This document shows positions 9,975-19,387 of a stretch of 64,000 nt of DNA, in pieces. Numbering within the stretch: position 1 is the first letter of the stretch; each line of letters starts with the position of its first letter. Where the stretch lies: positions 1-64,000 of the forward strand of contig NZ_JACKSH010000097.1 of the NCBI RefSeq assembly GCF_025821625.1, in the 5' to 3' direction. Under the pieces are notes generated by a model. It saw only the letters and a program-made list of their open reading frames with translations, was not told the origin of the DNA and made no database searches. The translations under genes were made by a program, and so were the position numbers. This DNA comes from Mycolicibacterium pyrenivorans. GTDB lineage: Bacteria; Actinomycetota; Actinomycetes; Mycobacteriales; Mycobacteriaceae.

Positions 9975-11414
9975 TCATCTCAGCTCGTCCTCGGCGGCGG
10001 CCAGCGCGGCGAACTCCTCGTCGGGCGAATTGGCCACCAGACGGTGCCTGCTGTACAGCCCGAAGTAGGCCATGAACGCGGCGAAGACGATCAGGCAGCT
10101 CAACGCGGCGACGCTGTCGACCAGGAAGGTCGCGATGACCGCCAGCACCGCGATGACGAGGGCGAAGCCGGTTGTGACGACGCCTCCAGGGGTGCGGTAC
10201 GGCCGGTGCATCTCAGGTGCGCGCCGGCGCAGCACGATGTGGCTGACCATCATCAGCACGTAGCTCAGTGCGGCCCCGAACACCGCCATGTTCAGCAACA
10301 GGGCGCCCTGACCGGTCAGCGACAGGATGAAGCCGATGACGCCGGGCACCACCAGCGCCAGGGTCGGCGCCTTGCGCGAATTCGTCACCGACAACAACGT
10401 CGGTAGGTAGCCGGCACGCGACAGCGCGAACAACTGCCGCGAGTAGGCGTAGATGATCGAGAAGAAGCTCGCGATCAGGCCTGCCAGCCCGATGTAGTTG
10501 ACGACCTTGGCCATCGTGCCGTCGCCCAGCGCCTCGACCAGCGGGTTGCCCGACTCCGACATCGCGGCCGCGCCGCCGGCGCCGGTGGTCAGCACGAGGA
10601 CCGTGACGCAGGTGCACAGCAGGACGGCCATCCCGGCGATGATGCCCCGCGGCACGTTGCGTTCCGGGTTGGCGGCCTCCTCGGCCGCCAGCGGGACCCC
10701 CTCGATCGCCAGGAAGAACCAGATCGCGAACGGGATCGCGGCCCAGATGCCGATGAAGCCGTAGGGCAGGAACGAAGAAGCTCCGGCGGCGTCGGTCACG
10801 GCGATGTCGGTCAGGTTGTTCGCGTCGAACTGGCCGATCGCGGCGATCGCGAAGATGACCAGGCCCACCAGCGCGATGCCGGTGATCACGAACATGACCT
10901 TGAGCGCCTCACCGACACCGGCGAGGTGGATGCCGATGAACACGGCGTACACGGCGAGGTAGACCCACCAGCCGTCGGTGATCCCGAAGATGTTCAGCGA
11001 TTCGACGTAGGCGCCGATGAAGGTGGCGATGGCGGCGGGCGCGATCGCGTATTCGATGAGGATCGCGGTGCCGGTCGCGAACCCGCCCCACGGGCCCAGC
11101 GCGCGGCGCGCGAAGGTGTAGCCGCCGCCTGCCGCGGGAAGTGCCGACGACATCTCGGCCATGCCGAGCACCAGCGCCAGGTACATGCAGGCGATGATGA
11201 CGGCGGCGATCGCGAGGCCGCCGAAACCGCCTTCGCCCAGTCCGAAGTTCCAGCCGGAGTAGTCACCGGAGATGACGTAACCGACGCCGAGACTGGCCAA
11301 CAGCAACCAGCCTGCGGTTCCTCGCTTCAGTTGGCGCTTCTGCAGATACTCGTCCGATTCCCGATGTTCTTCGACACCGCGCCCGGTGTGGATGGGATGA
11401 CTGTCGCTACTCAT
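9975..11414 (-). CDS. Ethanolamine permease, APC superfamily
   Basis: This polytopic inner-membrane carrier of about 479 residues has roughly twelve hydrophobic helices and the APC signatures GDYSGWNFGL near helix 1, SALPAAGGGYTFARRALGP and EGVPLAAEEAANPERNVPRG. The immediate downstream eutBC pair points to ethanolamine as substrate. Two starts are possible: ATG 11429 and ATG 11414. I prefer 11414 because GGAG lies 9 nt ahead of it, overlapping the upper ATG, giving an N-terminus MSSDSHPIHTGRG. It heads a three-gene operon. Confidence 0.9.
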   Translation of the reverse strand: MSSDSHPIHTGRGVEEHRESDEYLQKRQLKRGTAGWLLLASLGVGYVISGDYSGWNFGLGEGGFGGLAIAAVIIACMYLALVLGMAEMSSALPAAGGGYTFARRALGPWGGFATGTAILIEYAIAPAAIATFIGAYVESLNIFGITDGWWVYLAVYAVFIGIHLAGVGEALKVMFVITGIALVGLVIFAIAAIGQFDANNLTDIAVTDAAGASSFLPYGFIGIWAAIPFAIWFFLAIEGVPLAAEEAANPERNVPRGIIAGMAVLLCTCVTVLVLTTGAGGAAAMSESGNPLVEALGDGTMAKVVNYIGLAGLIASFFSIIYAYSRQLFALSRAGYLPTLLSVTNSRKAPTLALVVPGVIGFILSLTGQGALLLNMAVFGAALSYVLMMVSHIVLRRRAPEMHRPYRTPGGVVTTGFALVIAVLAVIATFLVDSVAALSCLIVFAAFMAYFGLYSRHRLVANSPDEEFAALAAAEDELR

Positions 11415-11767
11415 GACATGAGACTCCATTCGATGGTGTGAGCTAACACACTATGCCCCACATGGTTGCGTCGACGTTGCATAATCACACCAAAAGCATT
11501 GGCGCGCAACGTAATTTAAGTAGCAAAACGGACAGCACGGCCCGGCGCGACGACGTCGTCGCGGTCGGCGGCGCGCGCGACGCGCGACTCGGCGTTACGC
11601 TCCTGCCGATCTGCCGAGCACCCGGGCCAGGGTTTAAAGGTCTCCGTACCAACCTTTAAAGCGGGAGCTTATGGGCTGGTCCGAGCGTTGTCCAGTCCTC
11701 ACTTCTGTAACAGCACCGCAGGCGCGCTCGATAGATCGCACACACCGGTTCGAGGGAAGGGATCGCC
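11415..11767. other. Divergent intergenic region between the ethanolamine operon and the DUF7159 gene
   Basis: About 350 bp without a convincing gene. The part next to the permease (11440-11525) is AT-rich compared with the chromosome and should hold the ethanolamine operon promoter. The right part holds a perfect 9-bp inverted repeat (listed separately). A 68-codon open frame at 11453-11659 has no gene-like composition or ribosome site and is not called. Confidence 0.6.
11633..11660. repeat. Perfect 9-bp inverted repeat, operator-like
   Basis: TTTAAAGGT (11633-11641) and ACCTTTAAA (11652-11660) are exact reverse complements separated by 10 nt. The repeat is AT-rich within GC-rich DNA and lies about 108 bp before the DUF7159 gene. 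Size and symmetry fit a dimeric regulator site; no regulator gene adjoins it. Confidence 0.6.
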
Positions 11768-12706
11768 GTGAGCGCAGTGCTGGGCCTGTCCCTGACCGCC
11801 GACGATGTCGTCTGGGCGCTCGTGGACGCCGACGGCGCGCTGCTCGACCACGACGCACTCGACGTGGACCCCGCAGGCGAGACCGCCTGCGCAGCGGCGC
11901 GCGGCGCCTGCGCCATCGCCCGGGCGATCGGTGTGGAGATCGGGGGCGTCCGGCTGACGTGGAAGACCGACGCCGCGCACGACGGTCTCGGGCTGCGAAC
12001 GCGATTGGAGCATCTCGGCTTCGACCACGTCGAGGCGGTGCCCACGGCGGCTGCGATGGCGGCCCCCGTTCACCCCGACGCGATGGACATGGCACCGCGG
12101 CTGGCATTGGCCTATGGCGCCGCACGAGCCGAGGTCGATCCCGGCGACACGCAGACGGTGGCGGTTCCGGAGCCGCGACGAGGACGAGCGCGGCGCCGGG
12201 TCGTCACCGCCGTGCTCAGCGCGGCCGTCGCGGCGGGCCTGGGAGTGCTGCTGCTCTCCGCGGAACCGGCGCCACGGATCGAGCCGGCCACGGCGATCGT
12301 CACCGCCGAACAGGCCACGCCGGCCGATCCCGGTTGGGTGGCCGTCGCGGCCCCGTCGGCCACCGCGGCGACGGACCGCAAGGTCGTCGTCACCCCGGTC
12401 CCGGTCCAGGAGCCGGCCGTCGTCTCGCCACAGTTCTACGAGCCCGTGCAGCAACCGGTCGCCGCGATCGGCGCCGACCCGGCCCCCGAAGTCGCCGCCG
12501 TCGCTGCCGAACCTGCGCCCGCCGCGCTCCTCGAGGCGGCCCCCGACCCGGGCCAGGCATCGAGCCCGGCGTCGGCCGAACTGCCGCACCTGCCCGAAAC
12601 TCACCTGTCAGAAACGCATCTGGCGGCCGCCACCGACCCCGCGGCGGCGCCGCTGCCCGGACCCGACATGACAGAAATGGTGAATGTGTTCACTGCGTTG
12701 CCCTGA
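11768..12706 (+). CDS. DUF7159-type membrane-anchored hypothetical protein
   Basis: The product has 312 residues in three parts. Residues 1-120 form a compact domain opening SAVLGLSLTADDVVWALVDA, reminiscent of the actin-like fold start of mycobacterial surface proteins. One hydrophobic segment lies at about 143-161 (VVTAVLSAAVAAGLGVLLLS) after a basic RGRARRR stretch. A long Pro/Ala/Glu tail, presumably outside the membrane, ends in VNVFTALP. GTG 11768 follows a GGAAGG ribosome site. The tail end matches that of the truncated protein at the left edge. Function is unknown; a cell-wall or division-related role is a guess. Confidence 0.7.
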   Translation: MSAVLGLSLTADDVVWALVDADGALLDHDALDVDPAGETACAAARGACAIARAIGVEIGGVRLTWKTDAAHDGLGLRTRLEHLGFDHVEAVPTAAAMAAPVHPDAMDMAPRLALAYGAARAEVDPGDTQTVAVPEPRRGRARRRVVTAVLSAAVAAGLGVLLLSAEPAPRIEPATAIVTAEQATPADPGWVAVAAPSATAATDRKVVVTPVPVQEPAVVSPQFYEPVQQPVAAIGADPAPEVAAVAAEPAPAALLEAAPDPGQASSPASAELPHLPETHLSETHLAAATDPAAAPLPGPDMTEMVNVFTALP

Positions 12707-12723
12707 CCGCGTACGGTCGACCC

Positions 12724-13917
12724 GTGACGCCGGTATCCCAGGTTGCCCACGCCCCTGACCACGTCGTCGGACTGGCCCGCGAGATGCGCGATCTGGTCTT
12801 CGCCGAGGCTGCCGAATCCGAACGAAACCGCACGCTGACGGCGGCGATCGTCGAATCGATGTGGTCCACCGGCCTGATGTCCGCCTTCAACCCTTCCGCC
12901 GCGGGGGGGATGGAGCCCTCGTTCGCGGAGATGATCGAGACCTGGATCGAAATGGCTTGGCAGGACGGGTCATTCGGCTGGGTGGGGATCGCCAACCTGC
13001 CGTCGGCATTCGCCGCGGCAACGTATCTGCCCGACGACGGCTTCGTCGAGGTGTTCACCGCGAACGAAAACCACGTCACGATGGGCGGGCAGTTCTTCCC
13101 CAACGGTCAGGGTACCGCCGTCGACGGCGGTTACCGGCTGACCGGATCGTGGAGCTTCGGGTCGGGCACCGGCCACGCCGAGTACGTGGCGGCGGGGTTC
13201 CTGCCGATGGTCGACGGCGAGATCCGCTGGATCAGCGAGGGCGTGCCCGACATGCAGGTGGCCGTGGTGCCGCGTGACGAGGTCGAGTTCAAGGACGGCT
13301 GGCATGTGCAGGGGCTCAAGGGAACCGGCTCCTACGACTACGCCCTCGACGACGTGTTCGTCCCGCACCGCCGCACCTTCGCGCTGTTCAGCCGCGAGCC
13401 CCGGCGGGGGAGTTCACCGGCCACCCGGATGGGGATGATGCCGGTGACCGCTGCGGGCCATGCCGCGTGGGCGCTCGGGGTCGCCAAGAGCATGCTCGAC
13501 GACGTGGCCGAACTGGCGGCGACGAAGTTCCGGATGAGCGACATGGCGGCGCTGGCCAGCCGACCCACGTTCCAGAAGGGCCTGGCCCACCACGTGGCGG
13601 CCTGGCGGGCGGCGCGTCTGCTGGTGCTCGACGCGTTCGGCACCGCGGAGGCGGCCGTCGCCGCCGGTGGCGAGCTCACGCCGACGCTGCGCGCCGACAT
13701 GCGGGTGGCCGCGGTGTTCGCCACCGACACCGCCCGCGGGTGCGCGGAATGGGCGCACCTGGTGGCCGGCACCAGCGCGATCCGGGAGGGCAGCCGCCTC
13801 GAGCGGGCGTTCCGCGATGTCTACACCGGGACCCAGCACGCCTTCATCAGTGAGAAGGTGGCCATCGACGCGGCGCAGGTGTGGTTGGGCGTCATCGAGG
13901 ACCAGTTCGGTCTCTGA
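12724..13917 (+). CDS. Acyl-CoA dehydrogenase-like flavoprotein (possible group D flavin monooxygenase)
   Basis: The 397-residue protein follows the acyl-CoA dehydrogenase fold: an N-terminal helical domain, a central segment (MGGQFFPNGQGTAVDGGYRL, then GSWSFGSGTGHAEY) and a C-terminal four-helix domain. The strings LTGSWSFGSG and KGTGSYDYALDDVFVP resemble HsaA-type flavin-dependent monooxygenases more than true acyl-CoA dehydrogenases, and I see no clear catalytic Glu of the latter. The substrate is unknown. TACGGT (12712-12717) lies 6 nt before GTG 12724, so the mRNA is probably leaderless. It converges with the MFS gene, whose stop codon directly abuts its own. Confidence 0.82.
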   Translation: MTPVSQVAHAPDHVVGLAREMRDLVFAEAAESERNRTLTAAIVESMWSTGLMSAFNPSAAGGMEPSFAEMIETWIEMAWQDGSFGWVGIANLPSAFAAATYLPDDGFVEVFTANENHVTMGGQFFPNGQGTAVDGGYRLTGSWSFGSGTGHAEYVAAGFLPMVDGEIRWISEGVPDMQVAVVPRDEVEFKDGWHVQGLKGTGSYDYALDDVFVPHRRTFALFSREPRRGSSPATRMGMMPVTAAGHAAWALGVAKSMLDDVAELAATKFRMSDMAALASRPTFQKGLAHHVAAWRAARLLVLDAFGTAEAAVAAGGELTPTLRADMRVAAVFATDTARGCAEWAHLVAGTSAIREGSRLERAFRDVYTGTQHAFISEKVAIDAAQVWLGVIEDQFGL

Positions 13918-15225
13918 TCAACGCTGGACGGCGGCCTGGGGATCCACCACGATTCCCCGGATGAACAGTCGGCTCGCGACCAGGTAGCTCGCGATCGCCG
14001 CCAGGTGCATCACCGGCACGACGACCAGCAGGGCGCGTTGCAGTGACATGTTGCCCAGGTCGGCCTTGAGGGCGTCGCTGATCAGCCCGGTGACGAACGG
14101 CCCCGCGGAACCGACGATGGCGCTGAAGAACAGGAAGATCGCCGAGGCTGTCGCGCGCTGCTCGGCGGGCACCAACCGCTGGATCGCGGCGATCGACGGC
14201 GCCATGTAGGCCGTGCCGACGACATAGCTCAACGCGATGAAACAGACCGCGAGCCCGCTGCTTCCCACCACGAACCCCAGCGTGGAGAACGGCAGCAGCG
14301 CGGCCGTCATCGCGGCGACCAGCCACAGCAGCCAGCGTGGGTCGACACCCGACAACCGGTCGGCCACCCGCCCGACGACGAGCAGGCCGAGGATGCCGGT
14401 GACGCCGCTGGCGATGCCGTACTGCAGGCCCACCTCGCCCAGCGACATACCGCGGGCCCGCATCAGGAAGGCCGGCGCGAACGTCGTCAACGCGTAACCG
14501 GCCACCGAGACGCACGCCGCCCCGGTGACGATCGCCAGATAGCTCGGCTTGCGCAGGATCTCCCACCACGGCCCGGCCTGTCGGGGTGAAGGGGACGGGT
14601 CGGGGAGGGGGCTCTGCCGCCGGCCCATCACCGCCAGCACGACCGGGACGAACGCCACGCTGAGTGCGCCCATCACCACGAAAGCGGTGCGCCAGCCCAG
14701 CGCCTGGGCCAGGAGCCCGCCGCCGATAAGGCTGGCCGCGCTGGCCAGCGGGATGGCCAGCGTGATGACCGCCAGTGGCGCGGCGCGACGCTCGGGCGCG
14801 AAGTTGCGGGCCACGTAGGCGTGCGCGGCGGGCGTCGACCCGGCTTCGCCGATGGCGACCCCCACGCGGGTCAGCGCGAGTTGGAGGCCGGACTGCACGG
14901 CTCCGCCCAGCATCGTCATCACGCCCCACAACGACAGGCACCCCGAGATCACCAGCCCGTACGCACCCCGGTCGGAGATGCGGGCGATGGGTATGCCGAC
15001 CAACGCGTAGACGGCGAGGAACCCGAACCCGTTGATGACACCGATGGCGGTGTCGGACAACGAGAGATCTTCCCTGATGGGTTCGGCCAGGACCGCGGGC
15101 AGGAAGCGGTCGGCGTAGTTCAGTGTGCCGACGACCGCCAGGGCAGACACGGCCGCCCACGCCCGGCGGGGACGGTGGGTCCCATCCGCGGGGTCGGCGG
15201 TGTGTACCGGCGACGGTGTGGACAT
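13918..15225 (-). CDS. MFS transporter, spinster-like
   Basis: This 435-residue inner-membrane carrier has about twelve hydrophobic helices. The N-terminal half shows LNYADRFLPAVLAEPIREDL and the typical loop GIPIARISDRGAYG between helices 2 and 3, and the second half has GRVADRLSG. The sequence RVGVAIGEAGSTPAAHAYVAR is the spinster/hexuronate-type signature. The substrate cannot be inferred. It faces the flavoprotein gene tail to tail, so a shared pathway is possible but not shown. Confidence 0.88.
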   Translation of the reverse strand: MSTPSPVHTADPADGTHRPRRAWAAVSALAVVGTLNYADRFLPAVLAEPIREDLSLSDTAIGVINGFGFLAVYALVGIPIARISDRGAYGLVISGCLSLWGVMTMLGGAVQSGLQLALTRVGVAIGEAGSTPAAHAYVARNFAPERRAAPLAVITLAIPLASAASLIGGGLLAQALGWRTAFVVMGALSVAFVPVVLAVMGRRQSPLPDPSPSPRQAGPWWEILRKPSYLAIVTGAACVSVAGYALTTFAPAFLMRARGMSLGEVGLQYGIASGVTGILGLLVVGRVADRLSGVDPRWLLWLVAAMTAALLPFSTLGFVVGSSGLAVCFIALSYVVGTAYMAPSIAAIQRLVPAEQRATASAIFLFFSAIVGSAGPFVTGLISDALKADLGNMSLQRALLVVVPVMHLAAIASYLVASRLFIRGIVVDPQAAVQR

Positions 15226-15356
15226 CCCGGACTCCTTCGCGACAGACGCCGTCGAGCGTTACAGACGACGATCAGAATGTCACGCGTTCGAGGGTGTCGC
15301 GGCCGAATGACACGGCTTCGCCGAAGACACCGAATCGAACCCGGGCGGTGACGCAG

Positions 15357-15827
15357 TTATCGCGCGACGGGCCAGTGCCACACCGACATGTCGCCGCGCG
15401 GATAGTTCATGCACACGTCGGTGGCGTGGGCCACGACGCCCTTGTTGTTGAAGAAGATCTTCGCCCAGTTGCCCCAGCGCGTGGCCACCTGCTCGTAGAA
15501 GACGTTGGTCGCGGTGTTCTCGGAGTACTGGCGGCGTCCCACCGCATCGAGAGAGAAGAACCAGTGGATACGGTCGAACGCGGCCTGCTGGACGTCGGCG
15601 GGCCGGTTGGCCCGGTCCATCATGTACCGCTCGTAGTACACCGGGCTGGTGTCCCGCACCGCCGCCAGATACTGCTCGACGTCGCAGGTCGTGTGGATGA
15701 TCCGCCTCGGGATCGGATAGTCCTCGGTGGAATCGGCGGCCGCCGGGCCGGTGAGGCTCAGACAGACCGCCGCCGCTCCGAGGAAACCGAGACCCACCCG
15801 CGCGACGCGACTCACCAGTCCAGTCAT
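15357..15827 (-). CDS. Secreted DUF5078 protein resembling Rv0455c (siderophore secretion factor)
   Basis: The 156-residue precursor has a signal peptide ending near [12 protein letters not shown]. The mature part holds [56 protein letters not shown] and GDMSVWHWP. This closely matches my memory of M. tuberculosis Rv0455c, a small helical periplasmic protein held by one disulphide and reported to be required for siderophore secretion with MmpL4/MmpL5. Only two Cys (in TTCD and DVCM) are present in the mature part, as needed for that single bond. AGGAGG stands just ahead of tandem ATGs (15830 and 15827). It is the last gene of the run starting with mmpS5. Confidence 0.85.
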   Translation of the reverse strand: MTGLVSRVARVGLGFLGAAAVCLSLTGPAAADSTEDYPIPRRIIHTTCDVEQYLAAVRDTSPVYYERYMMDRANRPADVQQAAFDRIHWFFSLDAVGRRQYSENTATNVFYEQVATRWGNWAKIFFNNKGVVAHATDVCMNYPRGDMSVWHWPVAR

Positions 15828-15870
15828 CATTCCTCCTGCCTCATCGTTCGGTTGGCGATGCCTCATCGGA

Positions 15871-16143
15871 TCAGCCGCCGCCCGTCACCGGATTCGACGT
15901 CAGTGAGATGAAGCCGCCGTTGATCCACACGCCCCACCGTCCACCCCAGGCCGAGTTCCACACGACGGGTTGGCCATTCCAGTGCTCGGCGGGCTTCGGC
16001 GGCGCCCAGGCGGGTGGCTGCTCACCCTGGACGGGCGCCGGCGGCGGAGGTGGTTGTGCGCTCGCCACGCCCGAATGCAGGCTGCCGACGGCCAGCCCGC
16101 ACGCGACCGCTGCGGCACACGCCGCGGACTTGATCGAGGTCAT
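15871..16143 (-). CDS. Small proline-rich secreted protein
   Basis: This 90-residue protein has a signal peptide (cleavage likely after GVASA) followed by a proline-rich stretch [21 protein letters not shown] and a short Trp/Gly-rich C-terminal part ([19 protein letters not shown]). I do not recognise a named family. It starts 11 bp after the DUF732 gene ends and precedes the DUF5078 gene by 43 bp on the same strand, so it is probably part of the MmpL operon. A periplasmic or cell-wall accessory role is inferred only from secretion and context. Confidence 0.7.
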   Translation of the reverse strand: MTSIKSAACAAAVACGLAVGSLHSGVASAQPPPPPAPVQGEQPPAWAPPKPAEHWNGQPVVWNSAWGGRWGVWINGGFISLTSNPVTGGG

Positions 16144-16154
16144 CGCGTCCCGCG

Positions 16155-16484
16155 TCACTGTCGCGGTGCTTGATCGAGGACGTAGAGCTTGTCCGGGCAG
16201 TACGTGCGCAACCCCGCGGCCAGGAACTGCCATGCCTGCTCGGTGGTGGCGTCCTTGTCCAGCTGGTTGTGCACGAAGTGCGCCGCCTCGAAGGCGTTCG
16301 CGTCGAGGTTGGTGGCCAGGCGCTTGCACGTGATCTTGCCGATCCAGGCGTTGTAGTCCTTCTGACCGTAGATGCCGTAGGTGTGCAGTTCGTTGGAGAA
16401 GGCGGTGTCGGGGTCGGCCGCCGCGGGCGCGGCGAACCCGAGCCCCACGGCCAGCGCGGCGATTCCTACCAGGACCCGCTTCAT
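16155..16484 (-). CDS. Secreted DUF732-family protein
   Basis: This 109-residue protein has an N-terminal signal peptide ([20 protein letters not shown], then AAADPD). The mature domain shows the DUF732 pattern: a helical segment [20 protein letters not shown], then a pair of Cys (ITCKRL and RTYCPD) that can form one disulphide. Members are small exported mycobacterial proteins of unknown role. Its ATG overlaps the mmpL stop by 4 bp (ATGA), so it is translated with the exporter and may act as an extracytoplasmic partner of it. Confidence 0.85.
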   Translation of the reverse strand: MKRVLVGIAALAVGLGFAAPAAADPDTAFSNELHTYGIYGQKDYNAWIGKITCKRLATNLDANAFEAAHFVHNQLDKDATTEQAWQFLAAGLRTYCPDKLYVLDQAPRQ

Positions 16485-19387
16485 GGCCTCACTCCCTCTG
16501 CTGGATCTGTCTGCAGCCGTTCAGGTTTCGGCCAGGGCGAGGGGACCGGTCTGGTGCGCACCCGTTGCGGCCACCAGAACCACGGTCCCATCAACGCGGC
16601 AATGGCCGGGGTCATGAACGCGCGGATCACGAGTGTGTCGAACAGCAGACCCAGACCGATCGTCGTACCGACCTGGGCGATCACGGTCAACTCGCTGACC
16701 GCCATCGACATCATTGTAAAGGCGAAGACGAGTCCGGCGGCGGTTACCACCGTGCCGCTGCCACCCATCGCGCGGATGATGCCCGTGCCGACCCCGGCGT
16801 GAATCTCCTCCTTGAGGCGCGAGACCAGCAGCAGGTTGTAGTCGGCGCCCACGCCCAACAGGATGATCACGGCCATGGCGAACACCATCCAGTGCAGTTC
16901 GATGCCCAGGATGTGCTGCCAGAACAGGATCGACAGCCCGAACGACGCGGCGAGGGACACCACGACCGTGCCGACGATGACCGCGGCGGCGACCACGGCG
17001 CGCGTGATGATCAGCATGATGATGAAGATCAGGCCCAGCGCCGAGATGCCGGCGATCAACAGGTCGTAGTTGTTGCCGTCCTGCATGTCCTTGAAGGTTG
17101 CCGCCGAACCGCCGAGGTAGACCTTCGACCCCTCCAGCGGAGTGCCCTTGATGGCCTCCTTCGCAGCGGTCTTGATCGCGTCGATCTTCCTGATGCCCTC
17201 GGGGGTCAACGGATCACCCTCGTGGGCGATGATGAAACGCACCGCGTGGCCGTCGGGGGACAGGAACTGCTCCAGCCCGCGCTGGAAGTCCTTGTTCTCG
17301 AAGATCTCCGGCGGCAGGTAGAACGAGTCATCGTTCATCGAGTCGTCGAACGCCTCGCCCATGGCATCGGCGTCCTCGGACATCGCCGCCATCTGATCCT
17401 GCATTCCCTTCTGGGACTGGTACATCGTCAGCATCATCGTACGCATGGTCTTCATCGTCTCGATCATCTCGGGCATGAGCGCGACCATCTGCGGCATCAA
17501 CGTGTCCAGGCGCTTCATGTCGGGCAGGATCTCCCGGAAGTCATCGGTCATCACGTTGATGCCGTCGAGGGTGTCGAACACCGACCTCATCGCCCAGCAC
17601 ACCGGGATGTTATAGCAGTGCGGTTCCCAGTAGAAGTAGTTGCGGATCGGGCGGAAGAAGTCATCGAAGTTCGCGATGCTGTCGCGCAGATCCTCGATGT
17701 CGGTCAGCATGTTCTCCATCTTCGAGACCATGCTGTGGGTGATCTCGGACATCTGCTGGGTCAGGTCCGACATCTTCTCCATCGTGGCGATGGTGTTGCT
17801 CATCTCGTCGGCCTGCACCAGCATGTCGGCCATCCGGTCCTGCATGTACTTCTCGTTGAGCCGCTGGGTCGTGCCCTGCATGCTCATCTGGAACGGAATC
17901 GACGTGTGCTTGATCGGTTTGCCGTCCGGGCGGGTGATCGCCTGAACCCGGGCGATGCCCTCGACCCGAAAGAGCGCTTTGGCAATCTTGTCGATCACCA
18001 GGAAATCGGCCGAGTTGCGCAGATCGTGGTCACTTTCGACCATCAGCAGTTCAGGGTTCATCCGGGCCTGCGAGAAGTGGCGGTCTGCGGCAGCGTAGCC
18101 CTCGTTGGCGGGCAGATCGGCAGGCAGATAATTGCGGTCGTTGTAGTTGGTCTCGTAGCCGGGCAGGGCGAGCAGTCCGACCAGCGACAGCGCGACCGTC
18201 GCCACGAGGATCGGGCCCGGCCAGCGGACCACCGCCGCACCGATCTTGCGCCACCCCCGAACCCGCATCGTGCGCTTGGGCTCCAGAATCCTGCCGAAGC
18301 GGGTGACGACGCTGATGATGGCGGTCATCAGCACGACGCCGGCCATCACCACCACGAACATGCCGATCGCCAACGGAATGCCCATGGTCTGGAAGTACGG
18401 CAACCGAGTGAAGCTCAGGCAGAACGTCGCACCGGCGATGGTCAGACCCGAGCCGAGAACCACGTGCGCGGTGGTGTCGAACATCGTGTAGAAGGCGGTC
18501 TCTTTGTCTTCGCCGGCCTCGCGCGCTTCCTGATAGCGCCCTGTCAGGAAGATGGCGTAGTCGGTCGCCGCGGCTATCGCGAGCGTCACCAACAGGTTCG
18601 TCGCGAACGTCGACAGGCCGATGATCTCGTGATAACCGAGGAACGCCACCACCCCGCGCGCGGTGGTCAACGACAGCACGACCATCACCAGCGTGATCAG
18701 CACGGTGACGATCGACCGATAAACCAGCAGCAACATGATGATGATGACGGTGAACGTCGTCGCCTCGATCAACCGCATGCTGCGGTCGCCGGCGATGTGC
18801 TGATCGGCGGCCAGCGCCGCAGGGCCGGTGACATAGGCCTTCACGCCCGGCGGCGGTTCGAGGCTGTCCACGATGTTCTGGACAGCCTCCACCGATTCGT
18901 TGGCCAGCGCCTCGCCCTGGTTACCGGCCAGCTTCACCTGGACGTAGGCGGCCTTGCCGTCGGTGCTCTGCGAGCCCGAGGCGGTCAGCGGGTCGCTCCA
19001 GAAATCCTGCACGGACTGCACGTGGGCGGTGTCCGCTTCGAGCCGGTCGACCATCTCGTCGTACCAGGCGTGCGCCTCGTCGCCCAGGGGTTCCTGGCCC
19101 TCGAACACGATCATCACCGAGCTGTCCGAGTCGCCTTCCTCGAACAGCTCGCCGACCTTCTTCATCGAGATCATCGACGGCGCATCGCCGGGGCTCATCG
19201 AGACGGCCTGCATCTGGCCGACCGTCTCCAGCTGGGGCACAACGACATTGACCACGACGATGAGCGCGATCCAGCCCAGGACGATGGGCACGGCGAACGC
19301 GCGGATCATCCGGGGAATGAACGGGCGCGACGGCTTACGGGCGGGCGGGAACGCGTCGGTCGGCGTGTCGGTGACCGGAGTGCTCAT
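16481..19387 (-). CDS. mmpL5: MmpL5-like RND transporter
   Basis: The 968-residue protein has the MmpL plan: one N-terminal helix ([20 protein letters not shown]), a periplasmic domain, helices 2-6 with [18 protein letters not shown], a large second periplasmic domain and helices 8-12 with [19 protein letters not shown]. The two DY motifs are the proton-relay Asp-Tyr pairs. Between about 500 and 680 lies a Met-rich heptad region ([20 protein letters not shown]) predicted to form the long periplasmic coiled coil of MmpL4/MmpL5. Large parts match my memory of M. tuberculosis MmpL5, which exports mycobactin siderophores and drugs such as bedaquiline. It overlaps mmpS5 and the DUF732 gene by 4 bp each. 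No MarR (Rv0678-type) regulator adjoins. Confidence 0.93.
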   Translation of the reverse strand: MSTPVTDTPTDAFPPARKPSRPFIPRMIRAFAVPIVLGWIALIVVVNVVVPQLETVGQMQAVSMSPGDAPSMISMKKVGELFEEGDSDSSVMIVFEGQEPLGDEAHAWYDEMVDRLEADTAHVQSVQDFWSDPLTASGSQSTDGKAAYVQVKLAGNQGEALANESVEAVQNIVDSLEPPPGVKAYVTGPAALAADQHIAGDRSMRLIEATTFTVIIIMLLLVYRSIVTVLITLVMVVLSLTTARGVVAFLGYHEIIGLSTFATNLLVTLAIAAATDYAIFLTGRYQEAREAGEDKETAFYTMFDTTAHVVLGSGLTIAGATFCLSFTRLPYFQTMGIPLAIGMFVVVMAGVVLMTAIISVVTRFGRILEPKRTMRVRGWRKIGAAVVRWPGPILVATVALSLVGLLALPGYETNYNDRNYLPADLPANEGYAAADRHFSQARMNPELLMVESDHDLRNSADFLVIDKIAKALFRVEGIARVQAITRPDGKPIKHTSIPFQMSMQGTTQRLNEKYMQDRMADMLVQADEMSNTIATMEKMSDLTQQMSEITHSMVSKMENMLTDIEDLRDSIANFDDFFRPIRNYFYWEPHCYNIPVCWAMRSVFDTLDGINVMTDDFREILPDMKRLDTLMPQMVALMPEMIETMKTMRTMMLTMYQSQKGMQDQMAAMSEDADAMGEAFDDSMNDDSFYLPPEIFENKDFQRGLEQFLSPDGHAVRFIIAHEGDPLTPEGIRKIDAIKTAAKEAIKGTPLEGSKVYLGGSAATFKDMQDGNNYDLLIAGISALGLIFIIMLIITRAVVAAAVIVGTVVVSLAASFGLSILFWQHILGIELHWMVFAMAVIILLGVGADYNLLLVSRLKEEIHAGVGTGIIRAMGGSGTVVTAAGLVFAFTMMSMAVSELTVIAQVGTTIGLGLLFDTLVIRAFMTPAIAALMGPWFWWPQRVRTRPVPSPWPKPERLQTDPAEGVRP

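Noticed and set aside
11453..11659. 68-codon open frame in the divergent region
   Set aside because: No ribosome site and atypical codon use; it spans an AT-rich promoter-like stretch.
15335..15356. T-arm-like GGGTTCGATTC on the minus strand, hinting at a tRNA
   Set aside because: No matching acceptor, D-arm or anticodon arm could be placed within 80 bp; the short motif alone occurs by chance.
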